Shown: positions 22,405 through 33,700 of the stretch, in pieces
How the letters are laid out: each line of letters starts with the position of its first letter
Numbering within the stretch: the stretch's first letter is position 1
Source: Stomoxys calcitrans
Taxonomy: Eukaryota; Arthropoda; Insecta; Diptera; Muscidae
Assembly (NCBI RefSeq): GCF_963082655.1
Contig: NC_081555.1
Coordinates: forward strand, 150,883,005-150,947,004
DNA: 64,000 bases
Direction: 5' to 3'
Translations under genes and position numbers: made by a program
Notes under the pieces: generated by a model
Seen by the model: the letters and a program-made list of their open reading frames with translations, nothing else
What the model was told of the DNA's origin: nothing
The model's database searches: none

Positions 22405-23352
22405 ACAAGTAAAAGCGCGCTAAGTTCTGCCGGGCCGAATCTTGGGAACCCACCACCATGGATTCTGCTAAAAATTATACAAAATAAATTTTGTTGTAGG
22501 GCATAATTTTATTCTACATACCAAACTTCTGTCAAACCAGCAAAAATCAAAGCTTCTAGGAACCGAACAAGGATGATCGAGAGACCGGTTTACATGGGAG
22601 CTATATCAGGTTATAGACCGATTTGGACCGTACTTGGCACAGTTGTAGGAAGTCACAACAGAACACTATGTGCAAAAAAAACAAGACATGTCCGTCCGTC
22701 TGTCTGTTCGTGCGTCCGTCTGTCTGTCGAAAGCACGCTAACTTTCGAAGGAGTGAGGCTAGTCGCTTGAAATTTTGCACAAATACATTTTGTTATTGCA
22801 GGTCGGTTGGGATTGTAAATGGGCCAAATCAGTCTATGTTTTGGTATAGCTGTCATATAAACCGATCTTGGGTCTTGAATTTTTGAGCCTCTAGAGGGCG
22901 CCATTCTCTTCCGATTTGACTGATATTTTGCACGTGGTGTTTTGGTATCACTTCCAACAACTTCGCTAAGTATGGTTTAATTCGGTCCATGTTTTGATAT
23001 AGCTGCCATATAAACCGATCTGGGATATTGACTTCTTGAGCGTCTTGAGGGCGCAGTTCTCATCCGATTTGGAAGAAATTTTGTACAACGGCTTCTCTCA
23101 TGACCTTCAACATACGTGTCTAATATGGGCTGAATCGATCAATAGCTTGATACAGTTCGCATATAAACCGATCTCCCGATTTTGCTTCTTGAGCCCCTAC
23201 AAGGCGCAATTCTTATCCCAATGAACTGAAATATTACACAATGATACAACTCATTTATGGTCCGAAACGGACCATGACTTGATATAGCTCCAATAGCATA
23301 ACAGTTCTTATTCAATATTCTTTGTTTGCCGAACTTAGCACGCTCTTACTTG
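22405..23352. mobile_element. Inverted HLE-A composite with two tails
   Basis: The left end is a tail in minus orientation ('acaagtaaaagcgcgctaag', 'tgccgggccgaatctt'). The right end is a tail in plus orientation ('gccgaacttagcacgctc', 'ttacttg'). The switch is at about 22675-22690, at the start of a (GTCY) block. The left arm has one unit, the right arm three. There is no head. The left outer part belongs to the variant with 'gggaaccc', the right outer part to common HLE-A. Confidence 0.8.
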
Positions 23353-24355
23353 TTGTTGTTGTTTTCAGGTGAATATTATACAGAGGAAATACATCTGTTT
23401 TTAAACACTACTAAGAAGATTCCTGCATCAATTAACAATCCACTAAAATCGATCATGAGTATGACAGTTATTTACATATTAAATGTCTGGATCACCCTGT
23501 CTTAAGGCGAATAACGTACTGTTGTTGAATTACCATGTGTCAGCAACTACACCAATCAAACACACAGTTACTGCAGCATAGACAAGAACAATCGAAAAAG
23601 AATCCGGTATGTCAGTTAAGCTACTAGAACACATTCTACAGGAAAGTGCTTGAAAATAATTTTTTCTGAAATAATGTCTTTGAAGCACCCTGTTGTGCGT
23701 TCGTTAAAAATACTGGGAAAAGTATTGCTTGAATAAATTTATTAGCAACGGCAGCAACCAAAAACAATTTTATAGTAGCATAGACAAAAATCGTTACTTA
23801 GAGAAAACCTCAGTATTTCTAACAGTTGAAATATAAATGTTATAAAGTAGGATAGACGTTTGCAGCATAAATGCAAAGTAATAGTATTTATTGCGAAAAC
23901 GTTTACACTGCTAATTAAAACCGAATTCAAGGCTCGGGTCAACTGATTATATAGAGGGAAAACAGCCATTTAATTGAGCAATTGATTTTGACTGTCCCGA
24001 AGATGCTCTTTCGCAAGGGCTGCAGCATCTGTGTACAACACACTGTTATACCATTAACAACATACTCATGATAGCCTATGTCCCAAGAGCAATGGCTATA
24101 CAAATTGTGCATAAAAAATTTGTATAGAGAAGGCCCCCTGCCGCAAAAAAATAATTCGTTTCTCATATAAGAAATTTTGGCCAAGCAAACTGTTTTTCTG
24201 AAAAACATTATATATACGTTAAAAGTACATGATTTTTCACGATAAATTCTTGCAAGAATTTGAGACAAATATAAAATGTTTTACACTGACAATATCTCTC
24301 ATTCTTGATAAATAAAATATTATGCGGAGTCGCAACCTATAACCTATGTACATTC
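23353..24355. other. No feature recognised
   Basis: Unique AT-rich DNA. Minus frames at 23742-23969 and 23939-24268 have no recognisable domain, promoter or splice context. Confidence 0.4.
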
Positions 24356-25069
24356 TTTTTATACCCCCCACCATAGGATGGGATATACTAATCCAGTCAT
24401 TCCGATATATTTGTCTAAGACCCCATAAAGTATATATATTCTTGATCGGCTCGACATTCTGAATCGAACTAGCCATGTCTGTAAATCCGTCCGTCTGTCG
24501 AAATCACGATAGCGGTCGAACGCGTAAAGCTAGCCACTTGAGATTTTGCGCAGATTCTTAGAATTGATTGGGGGTTGCAAATGGGTCATATCGGTTCAGA
24601 TATAGATATATATATAAACCGATCTCTCGATTTGATTTCTTGAGCCCCTGGAAGCCGCAATTTTTGTCCGATTTGGCTGAAATTTTGCACATAGTGATTT
24701 GTTTTGTCTCTTTTTGTCAACAGCTGTGCCAAGTACGGTCCGAATCGGTCTGTAACCTGCGGTCTGTAAAGCTCCCATATATACCGATTTCCCGATTTGA
24801 CTTCTTAAGTCCTTATAAGCCGCAATTTTTGTTCGATTTTGCTGGATTTTTTCAGGTTCTGTTACGATTTCCAACAACTGTGCAAATACGGTCCAAATCA
24901 GTCTATAACCTGATTATTCTGGTTCGGTTCATAGAAACTTTTATATTTGCTGGTATATGGAATAAAAGTATGCCCTTCAACTAAATTTAATTTGTATATA
25001 TTTTTTGCAGAATCCATAGTGGTGGGTTCCCAACATTCGGCCCGGCCGAACTTGGCACGCGTTTATTTG
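24356..25069 (+). mobile_element. HLE-A variant (ggtggtgggttccc tail), complete
   Basis: Head 'ataccccccaccatagga', 'ccataaagtatatatattct', 'gtccgtccgtctgtcg', 'aagctagccacttgag', two to three internal units, then tail 'agtggtgggttcccaacatt' and 'cggcccggccgaacttgg', ending 'tttatttg'. Confidence 0.9.
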
Positions 25070-25830
25070 TTTACGCTAATACCATTCATTTGAGTCCGAT
25101 ATTGTTTCGATGGTAAGGGGGAGGGTATATAAGATTCGGCCCGGACAAACTTAGCACGCTCTTACTTGTTTTTTTAGGTTAAATAGGAGTGCAGAAAAAT
25201 GAAAGCTTGCTTGGGCCTTCTTGAAAATGAAGGTAATAAGGAGTTCTTTTTGGAGTTGGTATGGGCCCTCAAACATTTCGCCTTAAATATGAATATTATA
25301 TTCATTCTCTTCTCCCAAATATCTTTAATTTGAGCCGCATACCGCCATTGTCGGTAGATATGTACGATTTGTGGGTGTGTAGGACCCCCTAACACTTGTC
25401 GTCAAAATAGAATATCTGATTCAACTCAAATACTTTTCGTTTTAATCCCTTATTGACATAATGGGCCAATCAACCTATTTGAAGTGATTTTAGGAGCTAA
25501 AGCGCTGCCTAGAACTTGGATGCAACCTTAAATGTCATATTTAAAAACTAATCCTAGCTACCTTTTATTTTAGTCCCATGTAGCCAGGTTTGTCTTATAT
25601 GTCCATTTTCGAAGTGGCGCGACTCCCATTACTTGGGATTGATTTTTTTGTCATATTCATAACCTATTTCATTTGAGCCCCATATTGACATGAACTCTAA
25701 TATGTCTGTTTTAAGGAGTTTTGGGGTCAGAGCGACCCCTTGGATACTTGAACCCAAGTTTTAATACCATATTCGTATTATAGACTCTAATATTTTTCAT
25801 ACGATAGGTTTACTTTTGTTATTGGACGGT
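25070..25830 (+). mobile_element. HLE-D fragment carrying an HLE-A tail
   Basis: 25070-25110 and about 25185-25830 carry HLE-D signatures ('catttgagtccgatatt', 'tctcttctcccaaatatct', 'tatgtacgatttgtgggtgtgt'). Between them, 25111-25168 is a lone HLE-A tail (ggagggtatataagattcgg ... gctcttacttg). So an HLE-A tail fragment lies within HLE-D. Confidence 0.65.
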
Positions 25831-25946
25831 TTTTTTTTGGGTTTTTATTATTTTTTTTAACGCTGCATTTCGAGTTATTTTTGGTATTTTTCCTTGTAAA
25901 GATTACTCTCGTAACTATTGCAACCATTTATATTCCATTGCAAGAT

Positions 25947-25975
25947 ATTGTCAGGCTTTAGAAAAGCCTGACAAT
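25947..25975. repeat. Perfect 13-bp hairpin, 3-nt loop
   Basis: Arms ATTGTCAGGCTTT (25947-25959) and AAAGCCTGACAAT (25963-25975), loop AGA. The left arm resembles DNA at 11167-11180, so the right arm is probably the inverted copy. It ends two bases before a SINE head. Confidence 0.85.
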
Positions 25976-25977
25976 AG

Positions 25978-26290
25978 GAGGCCACCGTAGTATAGAGGTT
26001 AGCATGTCCGCCTATGACGCTGAACGCCTGGGTTCGAATCCTGGCGAGACCATCAGAACAAATTTTCAGCGGTGGTTTTCCCCTCCTAATGCTGGCGACA
26101 TTTGTGAGGTACTATGCCATGTAAAACTTCTCTCAAAAGAGGTGTCGCACTGCGGCACGCCGTACCGACTCGGCTATAAAAAGGAGGCCCCTTATCATTG
26201 AGCTTAAACTTGAATCGGACTGCACTCATTGATATGTGAGAGGTTTCCCCCTGTTCCTTAGTGGAATGTTCATGGGCAAAATTTGCAATT
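25978..26290 (+). mobile_element. tRNA-derived SINE, best-preserved full copy
   Basis: Head 'gaggccaccgtagtatagag' and 'gttagcatgtccg' (A-box region), B-box 'gggttcgaatcctgg' at about 26030-26045. The body has 'cttctctcaaaagaggtgtc' and 'ctataaaaaggaggcccc'. The 3' end is 'gttccttagtggaatgttca' and 'gggcaaaatttgca'. There is no poly-A; other copies end in ATTTGC units, which points to a LINE partner that does not use poly-A. The open frame at 26004-26201 is incidental. The RNA polymerase III promoter boxes look usable. Confidence 0.9.
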
Positions 26291-26640
26291 CAAAGAATAG
26301 TATAGCAAAACACATTTTAAAGTCAGCAAAAGTATAATGTAGCTAGAAGCATTTGACTGGTTATCCCGTATCACCATTTCAATTTCGACCAATAAATGTC
26401 ATCAGCAGGCGATATCAAATAGAACATAGTGCTTTAAAACCATCCCAACGAGAGTAGATGGTAAAGCCCACATCTGAATTTGAACAGAGCTCTTTAAAAC
26501 GACTTGATTCACAAGAGCAATCAAATCTTAAATCCCCTATTCAAATCCAACTTATCCAACGATGCATCAAAAACAAAACATATTTTGCCGCCGACTGCTT
26601 AAAAAATATTTTAAGCAGTCGGCGGCTAAAATCTAGTTGA
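26291..26640. other. Short unique stretch
   Basis: A 60-codon plus frame at 26458-26640 runs into the hairpin at 26587 and is not convincing. No exon signals seen. Confidence 0.35.
26587..26626. repeat. Perfect 18-bp GC-rich hairpin, 4-nt loop
   Basis: Arms GCCGCCGACTGCTTAAAA (26587-26604) and TTTTAAGCAGTCGGCGGC (26609-26626), loop AATA. No flanking U-tract-type terminator context expected in this genome; it looks like a local inverted duplication. Confidence 0.9.
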
Positions 26641-26644
26641 TACT

Positions 26645-28085
26645 AAATCAATTTCGACTTCTCGACTTCTTTCGACTTTTCTCATTATACCCTCCACCGT
26701 TGGATGGGGGTATATTCATTTTGTCATTCTTGCAACACATCGAAGTATCCGTTTCCGACCCTATAAAGTATATATATTCTTGATCACTGCAAAAATCTAA
26801 GACGATCTAGACATGTCCGTCCGTCTGTCTGTTGAAATCACGCTACAGTCTTTAAAAATAGAGATATTGAGCTGAAATTTTACAGAGATTCTTTTCTTTG
26901 TCCATAAGCAGGTTAAGTTCGAAGATGGGCTATATCGGACTATATCTTGATATAGCCCCCATTTAGACCGATCCGCCGATTTAGGGTCTTAGGCCCATAA
27001 AAGCCACATTTGTTATCCGATTTTGCTGAAATTTAGGACAGTGAGTTACGGTAGGCCATTCGACATCCATCTTCAATTTGGCCCAAATCGGTTCAGATTT
27101 GGATATAGCTGCCATATAGACCGATCTCTCGATTTAATGTTTTGGGCCCATAAAAGGCGCATTTATTTTCCGATTTTGGGACAGTGAGTTGCGTTAGGCA
27201 CCTCGATATCTTTCTGCAATATGGCCTAGATCGGTCCAGATTTGGATATAGCTGTCATATAGACCGATCCGCCGATTTAGGGTCTTAGGCCCATAAAAGT
27301 TATATTTATTATCGGATTTGGGCTTATAAAAGGCTCAATTATTATCCGATAACGCCGAAATTTGGGACAGTAGGTTGTGCTGGGCCTCTTGACATCTATA
27401 TGCAATATGGCACAGATCGATCCAGATTTGGATACAGCTGCCATATAGACCGATCTCTCGATATAAGGTTTGGAGCCATAAAAGGCGCATTTATTGTCAG
27501 ATTTCGCCGAAATTTAGGGCAGTGAGTTATGTCAGGCTCTTCAACATTTTTCTGCAACTTGGCTCAAATTGGTCCAGATTTGGATATAGCTGCCATATAG
27601 ACCGATATCTCGATTTAAAGTCTTGGCGCATTTATAATCCGATTTCACTGAAATTTGACACAGTGACTAATGTTAGGCTTTTCAACATTCGTGTCGTATA
27701 TGATACAGATCGGTTTATTTTTAGATATAGCTACTAAAAAGACCAATATTTTGTTTTACACTTGTACTCATTAGTATTTGGTCCAAATCGAAACATATTT
27801 CGCTATAGCTGCTATGGGGCATAAGGTATGATTTTTCACCGGATTTTGACGAAAGGTGGTTTATACATATACCCAAGGTGGTGGGTATCCAAAGTTCGCC
27901 CCGGCCGATCTCAACGCCTTTTTACTTGTTTTCTAATTGTTTTGACTTTTCTGACTTTTCATCTTTTTCGACTTTTTTCGAATTTTCGATTTTTTTTTAC
28001 CTCAAAGTCGACTTTTTTAAACATTAAAAGTCGACCTTGATTTTTCAACTTTAATCGATTAGTCGAAAGTCGACTTTTAGATTTA
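26645..28085. repeat. Degenerate TTTCGACTT array split by an HLE-B
   Basis: 26650-26682 and 27930-28075 consist of imperfect TTTCGACTTT / TTTTTCGA units with an 'atcgattagtcgaaagtcga' end. The interval between is the HLE-B at 26683-27928. The two parts read as one array once the HLE is removed. Confidence 0.65.
26683..27928 (+). mobile_element. HLE-B, complete
   Basis: Head 'attataccctccaccgttgg', 'tttcattttgtcattct'-like flank, 'ccctataaagtatatatatt', 'catgtccgtccgtctgtctg', 'gaaatcacgctacagtct', six or so units with 'gatatagctgccatatagac', then tail 'aaggtggtgggtatccaaag', 'ttcgccccggccgatctc', ending 'ctttttacttg'. The frame at 27522-27737 is repeat translation. Confidence 0.92.
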
Positions 28086-29469
28086 TAGTTGCAACTAACG
28101 ATTTCTGCAGAAGCTGTGAGGGCGTCGAGTAAACTATACGACATCTGTTGTTTGGGAATACCGCACTGGCAAGCAGATTAAGTTTCACTTAAGGTTCTTT
28201 TTTCTTTAAGGACTTATCGTAGAAACTATAAGACATATTCCTTCTCTTGTTCATGTAGTATCCCAATGGACTTAAAATATTTTTTACGTGTAGTAGCATA
28301 CTGCCACCAAAATGCTAATGCAATGAACAGTAATTTCAATGTTGACCTAATGTACATATACAATAAATATGCATATTGTAAGATTATGTTTAACTTTATT
28401 TGTTATTAAAGGTTTAAATTTACTGCCCTGAGGGATAATATGGTCGAAATATTGTCAAAAATTACAAATGAAACCATTAATTAAAACACTAACACCTGCT
28501 TTTGCAATAATTCATAAAGTTATTGCCTGTATGTGGGCTTTGGTGACACCTATCCTTATCATGTGGTGAATTTATTTACTATTACCTGATTTCTGAATGC
28601 GGAAGATACACAACTATTGCATAAACATGGCCTTTGCATAACTTTCCTGCACATTAGGATGGCCTCTAGGAAGTCCCAAGATTAAATTATTTCTTTGCTA
28701 ACGCACGCTTAACTAGATGCAGCATTTAACTTGATGAAATTACCATGCCATTGCAGTCATCTGATTTATGCTATTGTAACACTTAGAAATATACAAATTT
28801 ATCGAACACCATCAACGTCATTATAGACAATTAAATGCGTAAAGTGGTCATGTTGCTTAAAATTCTGGCACAGAAACTTGTTACAGCGATGTTGGCATAT
28901 TTGTCCACATGCTATACGAAATTTCTTAACCGGTTCGTATTGTGGTGATTGACTGAGGATGTGGATTAGCATGTAGAGGAGGCATTAGTGCATTTATTTA
29001 AAGGCATTAATTTTTATGGGAAACAATCGGCCAGAGAAGTCTACCAACTTGGACATGGATATGAGTGTATGGATTTCTTTTAATCAACCTATAAAGAACA
29101 TTAAACATTTTTGAGATATTTTCATAAGATATTCAGTATACTATTTATTATACATCTTGGGGAAAATCTGATGGCGATTGTAGGCGAAACCGGTTGGAGC
29201 AAGCATGTTGTCTAATTTGCTATTATTGGAACATAAACATTGGCAAAGTGCACTTGATTACATCGCACTATTTTGGCAAACAATCAATTCATTGTTAACA
29301 CCTCCCGAACATAGCCTGTCTTAATTGGACATATTGTACATGAGCAGGTGGTGAAAACAGTGTTACGAGTGAATAAAAGTTAGTTTGGCTTTGACTCTGT
29401 GCAGGCTGTGACATGGACTCAAAAATCAACTATTGATACAAGTTAAGAGGTTAACTGAAAATTGTGTTA
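28086..29469. other. Unique region without recognised genes
   Basis: One of the longer repeat-free stretches. No open frame above noise, no SINE or HLE signature and no splice-flanked coding segment that I can support. Confidence 0.45.
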
Positions 29470-31222
29470 TATTAGGTTTATTCGAGTCATACGACTCCTG
29501 AGGGCCAATACGTTGAGCTTTTCGCTGCGCACAATGGTTTGGTGCAACTAGTGAACGAACCGACACATATCGCATGTGTCCAAGGCTACCAAAATAATAC
29601 TCTTGATATTTTTTAATTCACACCCTGAAAAGTATGAAGTTGGTACTCTTGCACCTCTTGGTAACTCCGATCATTTAGTATTCTGCTCTTCATACTGCTT
29701 GCTCCCCAGTCCCGAAGCGGTCAATATTTTTACACGAAAAAGCACGTTGAGCTGAGCTCAATGGATTCCTTCAGCATTTTAATTGAAAACTATGTTTTCT
29801 AGATGATGATATATTGTAAATGCTACTGCTGAAATGATTAAGAAGATAATTTTAAATGGAATGAGGACATTTATTCCCGTTAAGACTATAACGGCTAAAT
29901 CAGACGACAAAAGTTGGTTTAACCAGACATGCAGAGATGCCGTCAGATCGAAAAAGGTGGCATTCAGGAACTGGCGCTTGGATAAAAATGGCAATACTGA
30001 ACTGCTGCGCAAAGAGGCAAGATCTTTGTGTGCTAATACGCTTAGGCGATAAAAATTTCTTTACGAACAGCGTCTACGTTCTAAGGTTCTTGCTTGTACA
30101 CGAGGAAGTAAGAGCTTTTGGTCGTTCGTGAAAAGAGTAAAGGGTAGTTCCTCATCTATTCCAATTCTTGTTAAGGACGATCAAACGTTCACTGACCCGA
30201 TTGATAAGGCTAACCTGTTGGCTGATATATTTGCAGGGAACTCTTCCCTGCCGGATAGCAATCAACCACTTTCCTCAATCGAAAATGTATCTGGCGTCAT
30301 GCCCAAATATTTGTTCGCACTCGTGGAGTTAAAAGGGTTCTTGAAAATCTAGACGTAAATAAATCTCGGGGCCCTGATAATATATCGACACTTGTCTTAC
30401 GCAAGTGTTCTTCGACGCTCGCTCGTCCATTACGCAACCTTTTTAACCTTGCCTACCGTGCGAGGGCCAGGAAGACCTTCGCACGTTTGAAGGTTGCGAG
30501 GTTCAGCCAATAGCCAAGAAGGGTGAGGCAAACAACCCTGCGAATTATCGGCAAATTGCGATATGGTCCACTCTCTCCAAGGTCATGGAGAGCGTGGTTA
30601 ATCACCATCTTGTGAGGTATTTAGAGTCTAATGGCCTCTTAGTGACCAACAGTATGGCTTCCGCAGAAATCTCTCTCTGCGGGTGACCTCATGGCACTTC
30701 TGTGGGAACGTTGGAGTCGCTCAATCCACCAGTTTGGTGAGAGTAAGTTTGGGGCTTTGGATATCTCCAAGGCATTTGATAGGGTCTAGCACGGTGCAAT
30801 ACTATCAAAGCTTGTCGCATTTGGTGTCGGTAATGACATCGCTCGATTTATTTCGAGCTTTCTCAGAGATCGCACTATTCGAGTCGTTATTGATGGGTTT
30901 TCACCCAATGAGCACAAGTTGACCGCAGGTGTACCCCAGGACTATGTTCTTTCTCCTTCTCTTTTTCTAATTTTCATCAACGATCCCTTGGGTCAGACAT
31001 CGAATCCGATCTACTTATTTGCGGATGACAGTAATCTATGTCATTCGTACTCATTCGACCACAGGCCGAGTCTTCGAGAGATTGAGGACAAGAGGCGGGT
31101 TATGGACGATATACTCTGGCAGGATTTGCTGGCCATTTCTGAGTGGGGTCGAATGAATCGAGTAGGTTTTAATGCCCGGAAGACTCAGTGCTGCTTGTTG
31201 TCATACAAACGATTCGCTTTAT
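29470..31222 (+). pseudogene. LINE ORF2 relic (endonuclease end to reverse transcriptase)
   Basis: Broken non-LTR retrotransposon ORF2 read through several frames. In order: end of an APE-type endonuclease with the motif 'LGNSDH' (about 29655-29675); a linker with 'KSWFNQTCRDAVRSKK' (about 29905-29955) and 'FWSFVKRVKGSSSS' (about 30116); the fingers region with 'SRGPDNIS' (about 30365); 'MESVVNHHLVRYLESNGLL' (about 30584-30640); 'ISKAFDRV' (about 30764); 'TAGVPQDYVLSPSLFLIFIN' (30922-30981); the catalytic box 'YLFADDSNLCHSYSF' (about 31012-31056); and 'NRVGFNARKTQCCLLSYKR' (about 31157-31212). At least three frameshifts and stops. The FADD catalytic pair is still present. It stops abruptly where the next HLE begins. 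Jockey/CR1-like by motif style; clade not certain. It is dead as a protein. Confidence 0.88.
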
Positions 31223-31225
31223 TTG

Positions 31226-33006
31226 TTTTTATACCCTCTACCATAGGATGGGGGTATACTAATTTCGTTATTCTGTTTGTAACTCCTCGAAATATTCCTC
31301 TGAGACCCCATAAAGTATATATATTCTTGATAGTCATGTCATTTATTTGTTCTAGCCATGTCCGCCCGTCCGTCCGTCTGTCTGTCGAAAGCACGCTAAC
31401 TTTCGAAGGAGTAAAGCTAGCCGCTTGAAATATTGCACGAATACTTCTTGTTAGTGTAGGTCAGTTGGGATTTTAAATGGGCCATATCGGCCCATGTTTT
31501 GATATAGCTACTCTATAAACCGATCATGGATCTTGACTTCTTGAGTCACGAGAGGACTCAATTCATATCCGAAATTTTGAAATTTTGCATGAGGTGTTTC
31601 GTTATGATTTCCAACAACTGTGTTAAGTGTGGTTCAAATCGGTCCATTACCTGATAAAGCTGCCATATAAACTGATCTGGGGTTTTGACTTCTTCAGCCT
31701 CTATAGGGGCGCAATTCTTATCCGATTTGTCTCAAATTTTGCATGAGGTAGTTGGTTTGATCCAATAACTGTGCCAAATATGGTTTTAATTGGTCCATAA
31801 CCTGATATAGCTGCCATATAAACCGATCTGGGATCTTGACTTCTTGAGCATCTAGAGGACGCAATTATTATCTGATTTGGCTGACAATGACTTCTCTCAT
31901 GAATTTCAACATATGTGGTTAATTTAAAGCCTCTTGACATCTGCCATAAATATGGTTCAGATCGGACTATGTTTAGATATAGCTGTCATATAGACTAATC
32001 TGCCGATAAGGGGTCTGAAGCACATAAAAGCTTTCCTTTTTATCCGATTTCGCTGAAATTTGAAACAGTGAAGTTGTTTTAAGCCTCTCGATATCCACCC
32101 CAAATATGTTTCAGATCGAACTATATTTAGATATAGCTGCCATATAGACCGATCTGCCGTTTAAGGGTCTGGAACCCATAAAAGCTGCACTTATTACCCA
32201 ATTTGGCTGAAATTTGAAACAATGAGTAGTTTTAAGCCCCACGCCATCTGACCTAAATATAGTAAATATCGGAATGTATTAAGACATAGCTGTCATATAG
32301 ACCGATATGCCGATTAAGGGTCTGAAGCCCATAAAAGCTTTATTTATTACCCGATTTCGTCGAAATTTTAAATAGTGAGTTGGTTTTAGCTTCCCGACAT
32401 TTGACCCACATATTTGTTAGATCAGACTATATAGATATAGCTGCCATATAGACCGATCTTCCAATTTAGAGTCTTAATTCAATGAAAAGTAGATTTATTG
32501 TCTGAAAATTTTACTTGTATATGAGTTCTAGGGACCTGAATAAAAAATGATAGAGACCAGCCACTATTAAGATATAACTACGGATATAGTAGTGAACTTA
32601 TAATAAAATAGGACGATTATTTAATTTGGACCAGATCGGTCCAGATTTGGTTATAGGTGCCATATAGAACGATCTCTCGATTTAAAGTCTAAGCCCTATA
32701 AAATCGCATTTATTATCCGATTTCTTTGAAATTTGACGCAGTGACTTATGTTAGGCTTTTCGACATCCGGGTCCTATATGGTTCAGATCGGTTTGTATTT
32801 GGATATAGCTGCCAAAAATACCAAAATTTTGTTCTACAAAAATGAACAGTGACTTATATTTATTAGACCACTCAATGTCCGTGCCGAATTTGAGTACATA
32901 AGTTATCCAGTTTTCACCGGATTGTGACGAAAGGGGGTTTACACATATACCGGAGGTGGTGGGTATCCAAAGTTCGGCCCGGTCGAACTTAATGCCTTTT
33001 TACTTG
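31226..33006 (+). mobile_element. Chimeric HLE: A-type head half, B-type tail half
   Basis: Head 'tataccctctaccatagga', GTCY block about 31360-31386, 'gcacgctaactttcgaagga' and A-type units ('gatct.gg.tcttgacttctt') to about 31920. From about 31930 on the units are B-type ('catatagaccgatctgccg', 'cataaaagct..ttatt', 'tgaaatttgaaacagtga'). The tail is B-type: 'ggaggtggtgggtatccaaa', 'ttcggcccggtcgaactta', ending 'ctttttacttg'. It is the longest HLE here. Confidence 0.88.
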
Positions 33007-33299
33007 TTTCACTTCATTTGTCCCATGCAAAAAAAATTTTGCACCTAACATTATTTGAAGCCTCCATATCCAATTTGCTACAAAATACCGACACCTTTAT
33101 TTCTTGAAAAATTTTAACTTTCGTTGTCAAGAAATTGCAATTTTTCTTATAAATTTGAAATGAATGTCAGAGAAATGAATGCGTAAAATGAACGAATGTG
33201 AAAAATCAATAATAGGGGCCCCATTGATTTTATAACTAATAGTTAGATTAGAATTAAAATACAAATTTCATCATATAAAACGACCAAAAAATATATTCT
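33007..33299. other. No feature recognised
   Basis: AT-rich, no exon or clear repeat signature. Confidence 0.35.
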
Positions 33300-33612
33300 T
33301 TTTGGTTAGGTCGTAGCCTCCATCAGGAAAAATATACAGCTACGCCAAAGGCTCATATCTAGAGAAGATATCTCCAACTTTCCTTCGATCTGTCTTTTAA
33401 CAAATAAAGAGAAGAGACTAATCGGCCTTCATACCTTCACTGAACTGTGTTGTAGCTGGGACATACACAGCTACAAGACTTGAGAATAAAGGCCAATCTT
33501 ATACATGCCCTAGACACTTGTACGTAATCATCACATAAGTAATCCAATATCTCCTGCAACATTCTTGGATAAATGCTGTCCGGCCAAGTGAAATGTAAAT
33601 GGATCAAATGTG
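33300..33612 (-). pseudogene. LINE reverse-transcriptase fragment (fingers region)
   Basis: Minus-strand peptide with 'WPDSIYPRMLQEILDYLCDD' followed by 'VQVSRACIRLAFILKS', then a stop and a degraded continuation to about 33300. This is the pattern of the region between endonuclease and palm of R1/jockey-type LINEs ('PDGI.P..LQ.....L...L......C...G..P..W'). 5' and 3' parts are missing. Confidence 0.6.
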
Positions 33613-33631
33613 TGTAGTGTTTAATGGAATT

Positions 33632-33700
33632 AGAGCTGCCGTAGTTGAGAGGTTGACTTGTCCGCTTTTGACGCTGAACACCTGGATTTCCATGAACATT
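33632..33700 (+). mobile_element. SINE head relic
   Basis: 'gctgccgtagttgagaggtt', 'gacttgtccgcttttgacgc' and 'tgaacacctgg' align with the SINE head at 25.98 kb; the B-box is decayed to 'ggatttccatg'. No body follows. Confidence 0.6.

Noticed and set aside
25978..26060. tRNA gene candidate with A- and B-boxes
   Set aside because: Continues into a 230-bp conserved body found in five other copies, does not fold into a full cloverleaf by eye, so it is a tRNA-derived SINE.
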